64,000 nt of DNA, from contig NZ_JAZIFY010000001.1 of the NCBI RefSeq assembly GCF_036634195.1, forward strand, positions 2,552,501 to 2,616,500, given 5' to 3'. Of this stretch, positions 44,936-52,898 are shown one piece after another (within the stretch, counting starts at the first letter, position 1; each line of letters starts with the position of its first letter). Below the pieces are notes generated by a model, which was not told where the DNA came from, searched no databases, and worked only from the letters and a program-made list of their open reading frames with translations. The DNA comes from Streptomyces sp. P9-A4 (GTDB lineage: Bacteria; Actinomycetota; Actinomycetes; Streptomycetales; Streptomycetaceae). The position numbers and the translations under genes are program-made.

Positions 44936-45772
44936 ATGCGCAAGCCGCGCTGGTGGCTGGAGTTGTCGTTGGTCGGCGTCGTCTACGCGGGCTACTCCGC
45001 GGGACGGCTCCTGGCCCGGGGCGACGAGGACTCGGCCGTCGGCCACGGGCTCGCGATCCTCCGCCTGGAGGAACGGCTGGGGATCGACGCCGAGCACCCG
45101 CTGAACCGGCTGTTCACGGACGTGCCCGCGCTCGGGGTCCCGGCGGACTTCGCGTACGCCTCCCTGCACTACCTGGTGACCCCGGCGATCCTGGTGTGGC
45201 TGTTCCGCCGCCGCCCCGCCCACTACCGGGCCGCCCGCACCTGGCTGATGGTCTCCACCCTGCTCGGGCTCGTCGGCTTCACCCTGCTGCCCACCTGCCC
45301 GCCCCGGCTGCTCGACGCGGCGCACGGCTTCACGGACACGATGGCGCACTTCAGCGCGTACGGCTGGTGGGGCGGCGAGGCCAGCGCACCGCGCGGGCTC
45401 GGCGGGATGACCAACCAGTACGCGGCGATGCCGAGCCTCCACGTCGGCTGGGCGCTGTGGTGCGGGGTGATGCTCTGGAGGTACGGGCGGACACCGCTCG
45501 CGAAGGCCCTCGGAGTGGCGTATCCGCTGGTCACCGCGGTGGTCGTGATGGGGACCGCCAACCACTACCTGCTGGACGCGGTCGGCGGGGCCGCCGTGAT
45601 GGGCGCCGGGCTGCTGCTGACCCCGTACGCGCTGCGGCTCGCCGGGCGGCTGCGCGGGACGGCGGAAGCTCCCCCGGTTGTCAGTGGCGGATGCGAGACT
45701 TCCCCGGGTGAGCGCATCCCTGGACAGCGGTCTGCCCCAACCCCCGCGGACCACCCGTCGACAACTCGCTGA
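44936..45772 (+). CDS. PAP2-family membrane phosphatase
   Basis: A 278-residue membrane protein with about six helices. It has the PAP2_3/inositol phosphorylceramide synthase-type features: a GGMTNQYAAMPSLHVGWAL stretch with the catalytic His, and a later GTANHYLLDAVGGAAVMGAG with the second His-Asp. The likely role is lipid phosphate dephosphorylation. The last 65 bases overlap the start of the nuclease gene in another frame. GGGGGAT precedes the ATG. Confidence 0.85.
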   Translation: MRKPRWWLELSLVGVVYAGYSAGRLLARGDEDSAVGHGLAILRLEERLGIDAEHPLNRLFTDVPALGVPADFAYASLHYLVTPAILVWLFRRRPAHYRAARTWLMVSTLLGLVGFTLLPTCPPRLLDAAHGFTDTMAHFSAYGWWGGEASAPRGLGGMTNQYAAMPSLHVGWALWCGVMLWRYGRTPLAKALGVAYPLVTAVVVMGTANHYLLDAVGGAAVMGAGLLLTPYALRLAGRLRGTAEAPPVVSGGCETSPGERIPGQRSAPTPADHPSTTR

Positions 45773-46838
45773 GCTGCGCGGCCCGGCCACCCCACCGCGT
45801 CCACTGGACGCGCGGGCCCTCGCGGCGCTGGCCGCCAATCCCGGCTGCCGGCGGCGGGCCCTGCTCGACGGCGCCGGGGTCGACAAGTCCGCGCTCGCCG
45901 CGAAGCTCGGCTCGCCCGCCCCGTTCGGGCAGTCGCAGTTCGCGATCGTGCGGGGCAACTCCTTCGAGGCGAAGGTCAAGGCGGACGGCGGCCGTGAGCT
46001 GCTGCGCCTGATCGGCGTGGAGGAGCCGGGCGCGGTGTCCGTGCCCGATCTCGCGGCGGCCGGACCCGAGGGGCGGGTGGCCAGGACGGCGCTCGCGCTG
46101 CGGGAGGCGACCGACGCGGGGGCGTGGTCGCTGCTCGACCATCCGCTGCTCGCCCTGGAGGTCGCGGGCTCGCCGGTGTACCTGGAGCCGGACGCGGTGG
46201 TGGTCCGCCCCGACGGCGGGTGGACGGTCGTGGAGATCAAGTCGTTCCCGATGGTCGACGGCGCGGCGGACGCGTCGAAGGTGGGCGCGGCGGCCCGGCA
46301 GGCCGCCGTGTACGTGCTGGCGCTCGAGCGGGTGGCGGCCAGGACGGAGGGCGCGCGGGTCGCGCAGTCGGTGCTCCTGGTCTGCCCGAAGGACTTCTCG
46401 AACGTGCCGACGGCCTCGGTCGTCGACGTGCGCAAGCAGCGCTCGGTCACCCGGCGCCAGCTGGCCCGGCTGACCCGGATCGACGAGATCGCGCGGGCGC
46501 TGCCCGAGGGCACCAGCTTCGATGTGGCGGAGCGCTCGGCGGAGGAGCTGACGGCGGCGGTGGAGTCGGTGCCCCACCAGTACGCGCCGGAGTGCCTGGC
46601 CGCCTGCGAGCTGGCCTTCCACTGCCGGTCGCGGTCGCGGGAGACGGGCGCGGTGGAGACCCTGGGCCGTTCGGTACGCGGTGAGCTGGGCGGTCTGACG
46701 ACCGTCGGCGCGGTCCTGGCGGCGGCGCGCGGCGAGGAGGGCGACCCTCAGGACCCGGCGGTGGCGGCACTGCGCAGGGCGCGGGCGCTGCGGCAGGAAG
46801 CGCTGGCGGCGGGTTCGGGGGGTGTGGCATGTCGCTGA
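45708..46838 (+). CDS. Cas4/AddB-type Fe-S PD-(D/E)XK nuclease
   Basis: A 376-residue protein. It has the RecB/Cas4-type nuclease set: Asp162 in YLEPDAVVV, Glu176 and Lys178 in VVEIKSF, and Q198-x3-Y202 in RQAAVYVL. A cysteine at 47 and three C-terminal cysteines C296-x3-C300-x5-C306 match the spacing of the 4Fe-4S clasp found in AddB and Cas4. A conserved RGNSFEAKV stretch precedes the active site. I chose GTG 45708; GTG 45678 is also in frame. It overlaps the PAP2 gene by 65 bases and its stop overlaps the next gene by 10 bases, so it is translationally coupled to both. It is probably the exonuclease of the helicase complex downstream; the function is inferred from motifs and gene order. 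Confidence 0.8.
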   Translation: MSASLDSGLPQPPRTTRRQLAELRGPATPPRPLDARALAALAANPGCRRRALLDGAGVDKSALAAKLGSPAPFGQSQFAIVRGNSFEAKVKADGGRELLRLIGVEEPGAVSVPDLAAAGPEGRVARTALALREATDAGAWSLLDHPLLALEVAGSPVYLEPDAVVVRPDGGWTVVEIKSFPMVDGAADASKVGAAARQAAVYVLALERVAARTEGARVAQSVLLVCPKDFSNVPTASVVDVRKQRSVTRRQLARLTRIDEIARALPEGTSFDVAERSAEELTAAVESVPHQYAPECLAACELAFHCRSRSRETGAVETLGRSVRGELGGLTTVGAVLAAARGEEGDPQDPAVAALRRARALRQEALAAGSGGVACR

Positions 46839-48442
46839 TCTCCACGCTCGCCCGGATGGAGGCCGTCGAGTCGGGCCGGGCGCAGCCGCTCGCGACCGTC
46901 CGGCACCGGCGGCTCTCCGCGCGGCCCCTCGTCCTCGTACCGCTGACGACGGCCGGTGAGGCGGGCGCCCCTCTGGGCGCCCTCGTCGGCACCGGCCCCG
47001 AGGAGCCGCGGCTGCTCGTGGTGCCGCAGCCCCGGGACCGTGACCTGCGGTTCGCGTTCCTCGCCGATCTGGCCGAGGAGGTCCTGCCGTACATCGACTC
47101 CTTCGCGGACGTCGTCGAGACGGCGGAGAAGAGCGAGGTCGACCCCGAGACCGGCAAGAAGGTGAAGGTCGAGGTCGAGCTGTGCGCGGACGCGCCGCAG
47201 CTGATCGTGCCGAGCCGGGCCGGCATCGAGTACGTACGGCTGCTGGGGCGGTCGACGCGGTTCCGGTGGACGGCCGAGCAGGACCCGGAGACACCGTTCC
47301 CCGCGCCGCCGCGCGTCCCGCTGCTCGGGCGCTGGCTGACGCACTTCGGCGACCGGGCCCGGGTGCCCGGCTCCTCGCTGCTGCTGTCGGCGACCGACCT
47401 GCTCAACCGGCACTGGGCGACCGGGCAGTCCTCCCTGGAGGACCAGCACCTCGGCGCGCTGCTCGCCTGGATCGACCCGTCCGACGCACCGGGCGCGGAG
47501 GCGGCGCTGCGGGCGGAGACGGGCCGGGACTCCCAGGGGCAGCTGCTCTGCCCGCCCGCCGGGCCCGCCACCGACCCCGCCTTCGACAACCGGCTGCTCG
47601 CGCCCGCGATCGAGCGGTACGACCGGGCCCGGCAGCGGCTCGGCGCGGCCGAGGACGGCGAGAGCGCCGACTCGGGCCTCGGTGAGCTGCACGCGGCCGA
47701 GCGGGAGCTGCGCCGGCTCGTCGTCTCCCAGCTGAAACCGACCTGGGACGCGGTCTGGCGGGCGGTCGGCCTGCTGCGGGAGCTGCCGGAAGGCACCAGG
47801 GTCGAGGACCGCTGGACCCGCGACCGCTGGTCCTTCACCGCCCACCGGGACCGGGTCACGGCCGGTGAGCCGCCGCAGCCGCGCCGGGACGACGCCGTGA
47901 CGGCGGCCCGGAAGCTCGCCGCGCGCGAGCAGGCGCAGGGCCAGCTGGAGGCGCAGGAGGCGCTCGACGATCCGCTGGTGCTCGCCGGGCGGCGGCTCGC
48001 GGGCGAGGCGTTCGCGGCGGAGGTCGTCGAGGTGACGATGGCGTGGACGGAGTCGAAGCGGCCCGCGCCGCGCCCCCTGCTCACGGTCCGCACGGAGGAC
48101 CGGCCGCACCTGGGCGTGGGGGTCCCCCCGGCCGAAGGCTGGGGGAGGGTGAGGGTGTACCGGTCGCTCGACGGGAAGCCGCAGGCGGCGGAGTTCGTGC
48201 GGTACGAGGAGGACGGGGCGCTGCTGCTGCGGCTGCTCGACCGGATGGGCCGGTCGAAGGAGCCTGCGCCGGGCTCGGTGCCGGAGAAGGGCGAGCGGAT
48301 CTCCTGGACCCTGTTCGAGCACGACCAGCGGGTCGGGCCGCAGCTGCCGGACGCGGAGGAGACCCCCTGGACGCACGGCGGTCCGCCCCGGACCGACGCC
48401 GTGGAACTGCCCGACGCCGTGACCCCGGAGGACGTGCTGTGA
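46829..48442 (+). CDS. Unknown protein coupled to nuclease and helicase genes
   Basis: 537 residues, soluble, no signal peptide, no recognised enzymatic motif. The N-terminal half has alternating beta/helix patterns; the middle (residues about 285-310 and 365-390) is strongly helical, with KLAAREQAQGQLEAQEALDD; the C-terminal third (about 395-500) looks like a beta-rich domain, with LTVRTEDRP and VRVYRSLDGKPQAAEFVRYE. That part could be the 1B/beta-barrel region missing from the compact helicase downstream. A GC-rich repeated element is inserted in frame near 48117-48150. It starts inside the nuclease gene and its stop overlaps the helicase start. Confidence 0.75.
   Translation: MSLISTLARMEAVESGRAQPLATVRHRRLSARPLVLVPLTTAGEAGAPLGALVGTGPEEPRLLVVPQPRDRDLRFAFLADLAEEVLPYIDSFADVVETAEKSEVDPETGKKVKVEVELCADAPQLIVPSRAGIEYVRLLGRSTRFRWTAEQDPETPFPAPPRVPLLGRWLTHFGDRARVPGSSLLLSATDLLNRHWATGQSSLEDQHLGALLAWIDPSDAPGAEAALRAETGRDSQGQLLCPPAGPATDPAFDNRLLAPAIERYDRARQRLGAAEDGESADSGLGELHAAERELRRLVVSQLKPTWDAVWRAVGLLRELPEGTRVEDRWTRDRWSFTAHRDRVTAGEPPQPRRDDAVTAARKLAAREQAQGQLEAQEALDDPLVLAGRRLAGEAFAAEVVEVTMAWTESKRPAPRPLLTVRTEDRPHLGVGVPPAEGWGRVRVYRSLDGKPQAAEFVRYEEDGALLLRLLDRMGRSKEPAPGSVPEKGERISWTLFEHDQRVGPQLPDAEETPWTHGGPPRTDAVELPDAVTPEDVL
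48117..48150. repeat. GC-rich palindromic element inserted in frame (copy 1)
   Basis: GGGGGTCCCCCC followed by GAAGGCTGGGGGAGGG forms a hairpin-capable sequence that encodes VGVPPAEGWGR. I have seen this peptide in many unrelated Streptomyces proteins, which marks a small dispersed element. A related copy is at 50867. Confidence 0.65.
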
Positions 48443-49776
48443 GTCCCGAACCCTTCGACCCCTCGGCGGAGGCCGGCCGGGCGACGGCCGGCATCCTGGC
48501 GGACACCCTGCACGGCACCGCGCGCGGTGTCGTGGTGGACTCCCCGCCCGGGGCCGGGAAGTCGACCCTGGTCGTCCGGGCCGCGCTGGAACTGGCCGCC
48601 GCCGGGCGCCCCCTGATGGTGGTGGCGCAGACGAACGCGCAGGTGGACGACCTGGTGCTGCGGCTCGCCGAGAAGGAGCCCGACCTTGAGGTGGGCCGGC
48701 TGCACTCGAACGACTCCGACCCGTACGACAAGGCGCTCGACGACCTGGAGAACGTACGGAAGTCGGCGAAGGCCGGTGAGCTGGCCGGGCTGCCGGTCGT
48801 GCTGTCCACGGCCGCCAAGTGGGGGCACGTGAAGAACGTCGAGCCCTGGGCGCACGCGATCGTCGACGAGGCGTACCAGATGCGCTCGGACGCGCTGCTC
48901 GCGGTGGCGGGCCTCTTCGAGCGGGCACTGTTCGTGGGTGACCCCGGACAGCTCGACCCGTTCTCCGTGGTGGGCGCGGAGCAGTGGGCGGGGCTGTCGT
49001 ACGACCCTTCGGCGAGCGCCGTCGCGACCCTGCTCGCGCACAACCCGGAGCTGCCGCAGCACCGGCTGCCGGTGTCCTGGCGGCTGCCGGCCTCGGCGGC
49101 GCCGCTGGTGTCGGACGCCTTCTACCCGTTCACTCCGTTCCGCAGCGGCACCGGGCACGGGGACCGGAAGCTGTCGTTCGGGGTGGCGTCGGACGGTTCG
49201 GGTCCCGACCGGGTCCTCGACGAGGCGGCGGAGTCCGGCTGGGGCCTGCTCGAACTGCCCGCCGCGCACACCCCGCGCACCGACCCGGAGGCGGTCGGCG
49301 CGGTGGCGCTGGTGGTGCGCCGGCTGCTGGACCGGGAGGGCACGGCGGTCTCGGAGCGGTCGGAGGCCGCCGTCCCGCTGACGCCGGACCGGATCGCGGT
49401 CGGCACCGCCCACCGCGACCAGGCGGCGGCGGTCCGGGCCGCGCTCGCGGAGCTGGGCGTGACGGGCGTGACGGTGGACACCGCGAACCGGCTCCAGGGG
49501 CGCGAGTACGACGTGACGGTCGTCCTGCACCCTCTGTCCGGGCGGCCGGACGCGACGGCCTTCCACCTGGAGACGGGGCGGCTGTGCGTCCTCGCCTCCC
49601 GGCACCGGCACGCGTGCGTGGTGGTCTGCCGGGCGGGCGTGGCGGACCTGCTCGACGCGCATCCGTCGACGGAGCCGGTCCAGCTGGGGGTCGCGGTGTC
49701 GTTCCCCGACGGCTGGGAGGCGAACCACACGGTCCTGTCCCATCTGGAGGAACACCGGGTGACCTGGACGCCGTGA
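48439..49776 (+). CDS. Compact SF1B DNA/RNA helicase
   Basis: A 445-residue helicase of the Upf1/Dna2-like superfamily 1. Motif I is SPPGAGKST (Lys41), motif II VDEAYQMR (Asp143-Glu144), motif III VGDPGQLDPFS (about 166-176), motif V NRLQGREYDVTVVLHP and motif VI VLASRHRHACVVV with arginines near 386. It lacks the large insertions of RecD or Dna2. The GTG start overlaps the stop of the preceding gene by four bases. With the Fe-S nuclease two genes up, it may form a Dna2- or AddAB-like end-processing complex. Confidence 0.85.
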   Translation: MSPEPFDPSAEAGRATAGILADTLHGTARGVVVDSPPGAGKSTLVVRAALELAAAGRPLMVVAQTNAQVDDLVLRLAEKEPDLEVGRLHSNDSDPYDKALDDLENVRKSAKAGELAGLPVVLSTAAKWGHVKNVEPWAHAIVDEAYQMRSDALLAVAGLFERALFVGDPGQLDPFSVVGAEQWAGLSYDPSASAVATLLAHNPELPQHRLPVSWRLPASAAPLVSDAFYPFTPFRSGTGHGDRKLSFGVASDGSGPDRVLDEAAESGWGLLELPAAHTPRTDPEAVGAVALVVRRLLDREGTAVSERSEAAVPLTPDRIAVGTAHRDQAAAVRAALAELGVTGVTVDTANRLQGREYDVTVVLHPLSGRPDATAFHLETGRLCVLASRHRHACVVVCRAGVADLLDAHPSTEPVQLGVAVSFPDGWEANHTVLSHLEEHRVTWTP

Positions 49777-49948
49777 TCCCGGGCCCGTCGCCCGCCCGAG
49801 CCCGGCCCCGGGCCCGCCCGCCGGGCTCAAACCGGGGCCCGGGGGACACCGGGGGCGTACGCGGGAGGGTTCGCGCCCTTGCGGGGCGCGGGACAATGGA
49901 AGACGGCCCGGGATTCCGGGCCGTGCCTGTGCGAGGAGGAGAAGAACG

Positions 49949-50305
49949 ATGGCGGAACCCGCGGAACGGAGCGGACAGCGGCGGCTCAGGCCGGCACCGC
50001 TGATCTTCGAGCCTGCCGAGGCGACCGCCGACCCGGAGCACTTCTTCGACCTGGAGTCGCTGGAGGACCCGAGGGAGCTGCTGGCCCGCGCGACGGAGCT
50101 GACGCTCGCGTTCCGCGCGGCGACGGACCGGGCCACCGAGTTCCAGGCCATCGCGGCGGCGCAGCTGGCGGACCCGCGCCGGTTCGACCGGCTGACGACG
50201 GCGGACGTCGCCGAACGGGCGCAGTGGACCGAGGACTACGCGCTGAAAATGATCGAGTTCGGCCGCGACCTGATCAGGACGAACGGGCGCCCGGCGGAGG
50301 ACTGA
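49949..50305 (+). CDS. Unknown helical protein downstream of the helicase gene
   Basis: 118 residues, soluble, rich in Glu, Ala and Arg. HFFDLESLEDPRELLARATE and LTTADVAERAQWTEDYALKM are predicted helices. GAGGAGGAGAAG precedes the ATG at 49949. It follows the helicase gene by 172 bases; membership of the same operon is uncertain. Function unknown. Confidence 0.65.
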   Translation: MAEPAERSGQRRLRPAPLIFEPAEATADPEHFFDLESLEDPRELLARATELTLAFRAATDRATEFQAIAAAQLADPRRFDRLTTADVAERAQWTEDYALKMIEFGRDLIRTNGRPAED

Positions 50306-50396
50306 TCCGGGGGGGATGATCCCGGGCGGGGAATCTCGGGGCCTCGCGGGGCCCTCGGGCGGCTCGAAGTGCCTCCGGGTGGCCTGGAATCGCCGT

Positions 50397-50409
50397 CTGG
50401 CATATGCCG
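50397..50409. promoter_or_regulatory. 13-base palindrome shared with the iclR upstream region
   Basis: CTGGCATATGCCG at 50397-50409 is the exact reverse complement of CGGCATATGCCAG at 58350-58362. The core GGCATATGCC is a perfect palindrome. Both lie 90-140 bases upstream of a start codon, as expected of an operator. The binding protein is unknown. Confidence 0.5.
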
Positions 50410-50499
50410 AGGAGGCACGATACTCCTCCCCCTCCCCTCCTGTCCGGGATTCCGCGAACACTCGGCTACCGCGCCGTCACTCCCGGTACATCTGGAGAC

Positions 50500-51159
50500 A
50501 TGACGACGTGGCTGCGCGAAGAGACCCCGCACGACATCTTCCGGTTCCTCCGGGAGGGCGACGAGGTGCGGCACCAGACGGCCCGGGTGACCGCCGACGG
50601 AGCCGCCTGGCTGGCCTCGGCCGCCGGGGGCCGCGGCGAGTCGGCGCTCACCCGCTGGGAGGCCCGGCCGGCCTCGCCGGCGGCGCTGCCCTGCGGCCGG
50701 GTCTTCGACGTCGTCAACGTCGACCCGGTCTTCGGCCGCCGGATGCTGGACCGGCTGTGGGAGGAGGGCCCGGGATCGGGGCCTGTCGCCGTCCACCGGG
50801 GCCGGATGATGCTGTTCACCGCACCGGGGACGGCCCAGCGGCTGCCCGCCCTGCTCGACTGGGAGGTGGGGGTCCCCCCTGCGCGAAGTGCTCGGGGGAG
50901 GGGGGAGCAGGTCCCCCGGCCGCTCTGCCACGGCGTCGGGGACGCCGTCACCGTGCCGCCGCTCGTGCCGTCCGGCACCTCCGGCCCCCGCTGGGTGGTG
51001 GCCCCCGACACCCGGAGCCCGTGGCTGCCGGGGCCCGAGGTCGTGCTCTGGGCCTATGTGCGGGCCGTTCGGACGTACTCCGCCGCCGACGTGCGGGTAT
51101 CGATTTTTCCTCCCGCCGATCCGGATGCTAATGTCTACGACGTCAGCAGGCGCCGCTAG
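50500..51159 (+). CDS. Prim-pol-like unknown protein ending inside tRNA-Lys
   Basis: 219 residues. The stretch CGRVFDVVNVDPVFGRRMLD then GRMMLFTAPGTAQRLPALLD resembles the Streptomyces bifunctional DNA primase/polymerase N-terminal family, without the catalytic acidic residues I would expect. The start is ATG at 50500 with GGAG close upstream; an in-frame ATG at 50404 exists. The stop TAG at 51157-51159 lies inside the acceptor stem/D-arm boundary of the tRNA-Lys gene. Residues near 123-135 come from a dispersed GC-rich element (see 50867). Confidence 0.65.
   Translation: MTTWLREETPHDIFRFLREGDEVRHQTARVTADGAAWLASAAGGRGESALTRWEARPASPAALPCGRVFDVVNVDPVFGRRMLDRLWEEGPGSGPVAVHRGRMMLFTAPGTAQRLPALLDWEVGVPPARSARGRGEQVPRPLCHGVGDAVTVPPLVPSGTSGPRWVVAPDTRSPWLPGPEVVLWAYVRAVRTYSAADVRVSIFPPADPDANVYDVSRRR
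50867..50905. repeat. GC-rich palindromic element inserted in frame (copy 2)
   Basis: GGGGGTCCCCCC, then GCGAAGTGCTCGGGGGAGGG. It encodes VGVPPARSARGRG, a peptide I have also seen across unrelated Streptomyces proteins. The ends match the copy at 48117 and the middle differs. Confidence 0.65.
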
Positions 51160-51223
51160 CTCAGTTGGTTAGAGCAGCTGACTCTTAATCAGCGGGTCCG
51201 GGGTTCGAGTCCCTGGCGGCGCA
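51150..51223 (+). tRNA. tRNA-Lys (anticodon CTT), copy 1
   Basis: A complete cloverleaf with anticodon CTT. Acceptor GCGCCGC (51150-51156) pairs with GCGGCGC (51216-51222), discriminator A at 51223, T loop TTCGAGT. No CCA is encoded. It is identical to the copy at 59312 and is followed by a related terminator. Confidence 0.97.
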
Positions 51224-51230
51224 CAGACAG

Positions 51231-51262
51231 AAGAAGCCCCTCGCGGAAGCGAGGGGCTTCTT
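51231..51262 (+). terminator. Terminator of tRNA-Lys copy 1
   Basis: A perfect 14-base stem (51231-51244 with 51249-51262) with GGAA loop, seven bases after the tRNA. Confidence 0.9.
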
Positions 51263-51291
51263 CGTGTTCCGGGCCGGGCGCGGGCCGAGGA

Positions 51292-52542
51292 TCAGCCCAC
51301 GGCCGGCGGGGTGATCCGTACCGTCCAGGCGCCCGACTCCGTGCGGTCCGTGACCTCGACCCGTACCCCCGTACCGGGCACGGTGAGGGTCTCGCCCTCT
51401 TCGAGGGGGGCGTCCGCGAGCGGCGGATAGACCGAGCGGTCCCAGCAGGCCTCGGTGCGCGGGTGCGCGTCGACCACCTCGACCGGGCCGTCGCCGGAGG
51501 CCGTGCCGCTCCGGATCCGGTAGACGAGCACCCCCTCGACGCAGGTGTCGGCGTCGCTGCCCGCATCGCTCCGGGCCTCGACGGCGAGGGCGCTGTCGGG
51601 GCCGGTGCGGACCACGGCCAGCCGGGTGCCGAGGGTGGTGCCGGCCGTGACCGGGGCGTCGGTCGGCTCCAGGCTGACCATCCGGGGGGCGGTCCCCTGG
51701 ACGCAGGTCACCTGGGCGCGGGAGAGCCAGCCGAGCTTCCACTTGTGCCAGCCGAACAGGTCGGGCGACAGCCCGAACTGGCTGCCCATGACGTCCCAGT
51801 CGCCCACATGGGTGTCCCAGTCGCCCTTGCCGTCCTCCGGGCGGTGGTAGAGGTCGGGCAGGTCGAAGACGTGGCCGGTCTCGTGGGCGAGGACGTTGCG
51901 GTCGGGCGGGTGCCGCTCGAAGACGGTGACGACCCGGTTGATCTCGGTGCCGTCGACCTCCAGCGGGCGTTCGAGGTTGACGACCTTGGTCGCGTCGGAG
52001 TCCACGCCGGGCGCGTCCGGATCGGCGACCAGGTAGACGATGTCGTACCGGGAGAAGTCGACGTCCGCGTCGGCGGCGGCGATCGCGTCGCGGAGGTAGA
52101 CGGCGCGCTTCCCGACGTCCCAGTCACGCCTTATGCCGTATGCGCTGGACGGCTTCGGCATCGGGGTCCAGGTGCGCTGGGGGTGCGGGCGCAGGGTGAA
52201 CCGCCCGTAGGAGGCGCGGCTGAAGAACTGGCTGGTGGCCGGGAAGTGGTCGGCGGCCAGTTCGGCCGGCTGGGTGAGGGGCTCGGCGTCCGGGAAGGAC
52301 AGGAAGATCATGACGGCGTCGAGGGTGCGGTCGGGCCGCGGGTACGACCTGTTCCAGGTGTCGAGGCCGAGCGAGTGATGGGCCGAGGTACGGGGCAGGG
52401 CGCACGGGTTCGGCGCCGGGGCGCCGACGGCCGGGCCTGCGACCAGCCCGGTGGCGGCCAGGGCGGCGAGCGAGGTGAAGGCCGCGGCCCCGGCACGCAG
52501 CCGCGAGCGTTCCACTCCCCCGGGTGGCTGCTGACCCCTCAC
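51292..52542 (-). CDS. Secreted M6-family metalloprotease
   Basis: A 416-residue exported protease. The signal peptide runs to about residue 40 (RSRLRAGAAAFTSLAALAAT, then VGAPAP). The zinc site is HETGHVFDLPDLYH (about residue 219), the HExxHxxxxxD/H layout of the M6/immune inhibitor A family, with an acid Asp-rich region before it. A large C-terminal part is beta-rich. I chose GTG 52542 with CGGAGG five bases upstream; the longer open frame lies over the promoter. The function is probably extracellular protein breakdown. Confidence 0.85.
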   Translation of the reverse strand: MRGQQPPGGVERSRLRAGAAAFTSLAALAATGLVAGPAVGAPAPNPCALPRTSAHHSLGLDTWNRSYPRPDRTLDAVMIFLSFPDAEPLTQPAELAADHFPATSQFFSRASYGRFTLRPHPQRTWTPMPKPSSAYGIRRDWDVGKRAVYLRDAIAAADADVDFSRYDIVYLVADPDAPGVDSDATKVVNLERPLEVDGTEINRVVTVFERHPPDRNVLAHETGHVFDLPDLYHRPEDGKGDWDTHVGDWDVMGSQFGLSPDLFGWHKWKLGWLSRAQVTCVQGTAPRMVSLEPTDAPVTAGTTLGTRLAVVRTGPDSALAVEARSDAGSDADTCVEGVLVYRIRSGTASGDGPVEVVDAHPRTEACWDRSVYPPLADAPLEEGETLTVPGTGVRVEVTDRTESGAWTVRITPPAVG

Positions 52543-52898
52543 GTGGACCTCCGGTTCGGGAATGCGGGACACCCCACCCACCTTGTGATGGTTTGCGGTG
52601 TTTCGCACGTTTCCACTGCCCCGGTCGGGTGAGAGGGCGCCATGGGGGCGACGCGACACGAGCACGTTTCGCCTCACGGAAAGTCACATTCGGTCACGAC
52701 CTCAACGACCCGTGTCAGACCCGCGCAGAAACGATCGTCCGGAGTCCCGCGGTGGTCGGCCTCACAGCTCCGCACGCCCCCCGAGAGCCCCCCGGAGCTG
52801 GAAGGCTCCCCCGCGCTGGCTCTATGATCGGCTCACTCTTCCTTGGCCGACCGTCCCGACCACATGTGACCGGCCCGACTGCACTACGGGAGCGAGCG
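52543..52898. promoter_or_regulatory. Divergent region between M6 protease and cdgA with a BldD-like box
   Basis: This 356-base gap has no supported gene. At 52673-52687, cTcACggAaaGTcAc matches the BldD box nTnACnC(A/T)GnGTnAn at all but two of the specified positions. It lies about 210 bases upstream of the cdgA start. BldD bound to c-di-GMP represses cdgA in S. coelicolor. Confidence 0.6.
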
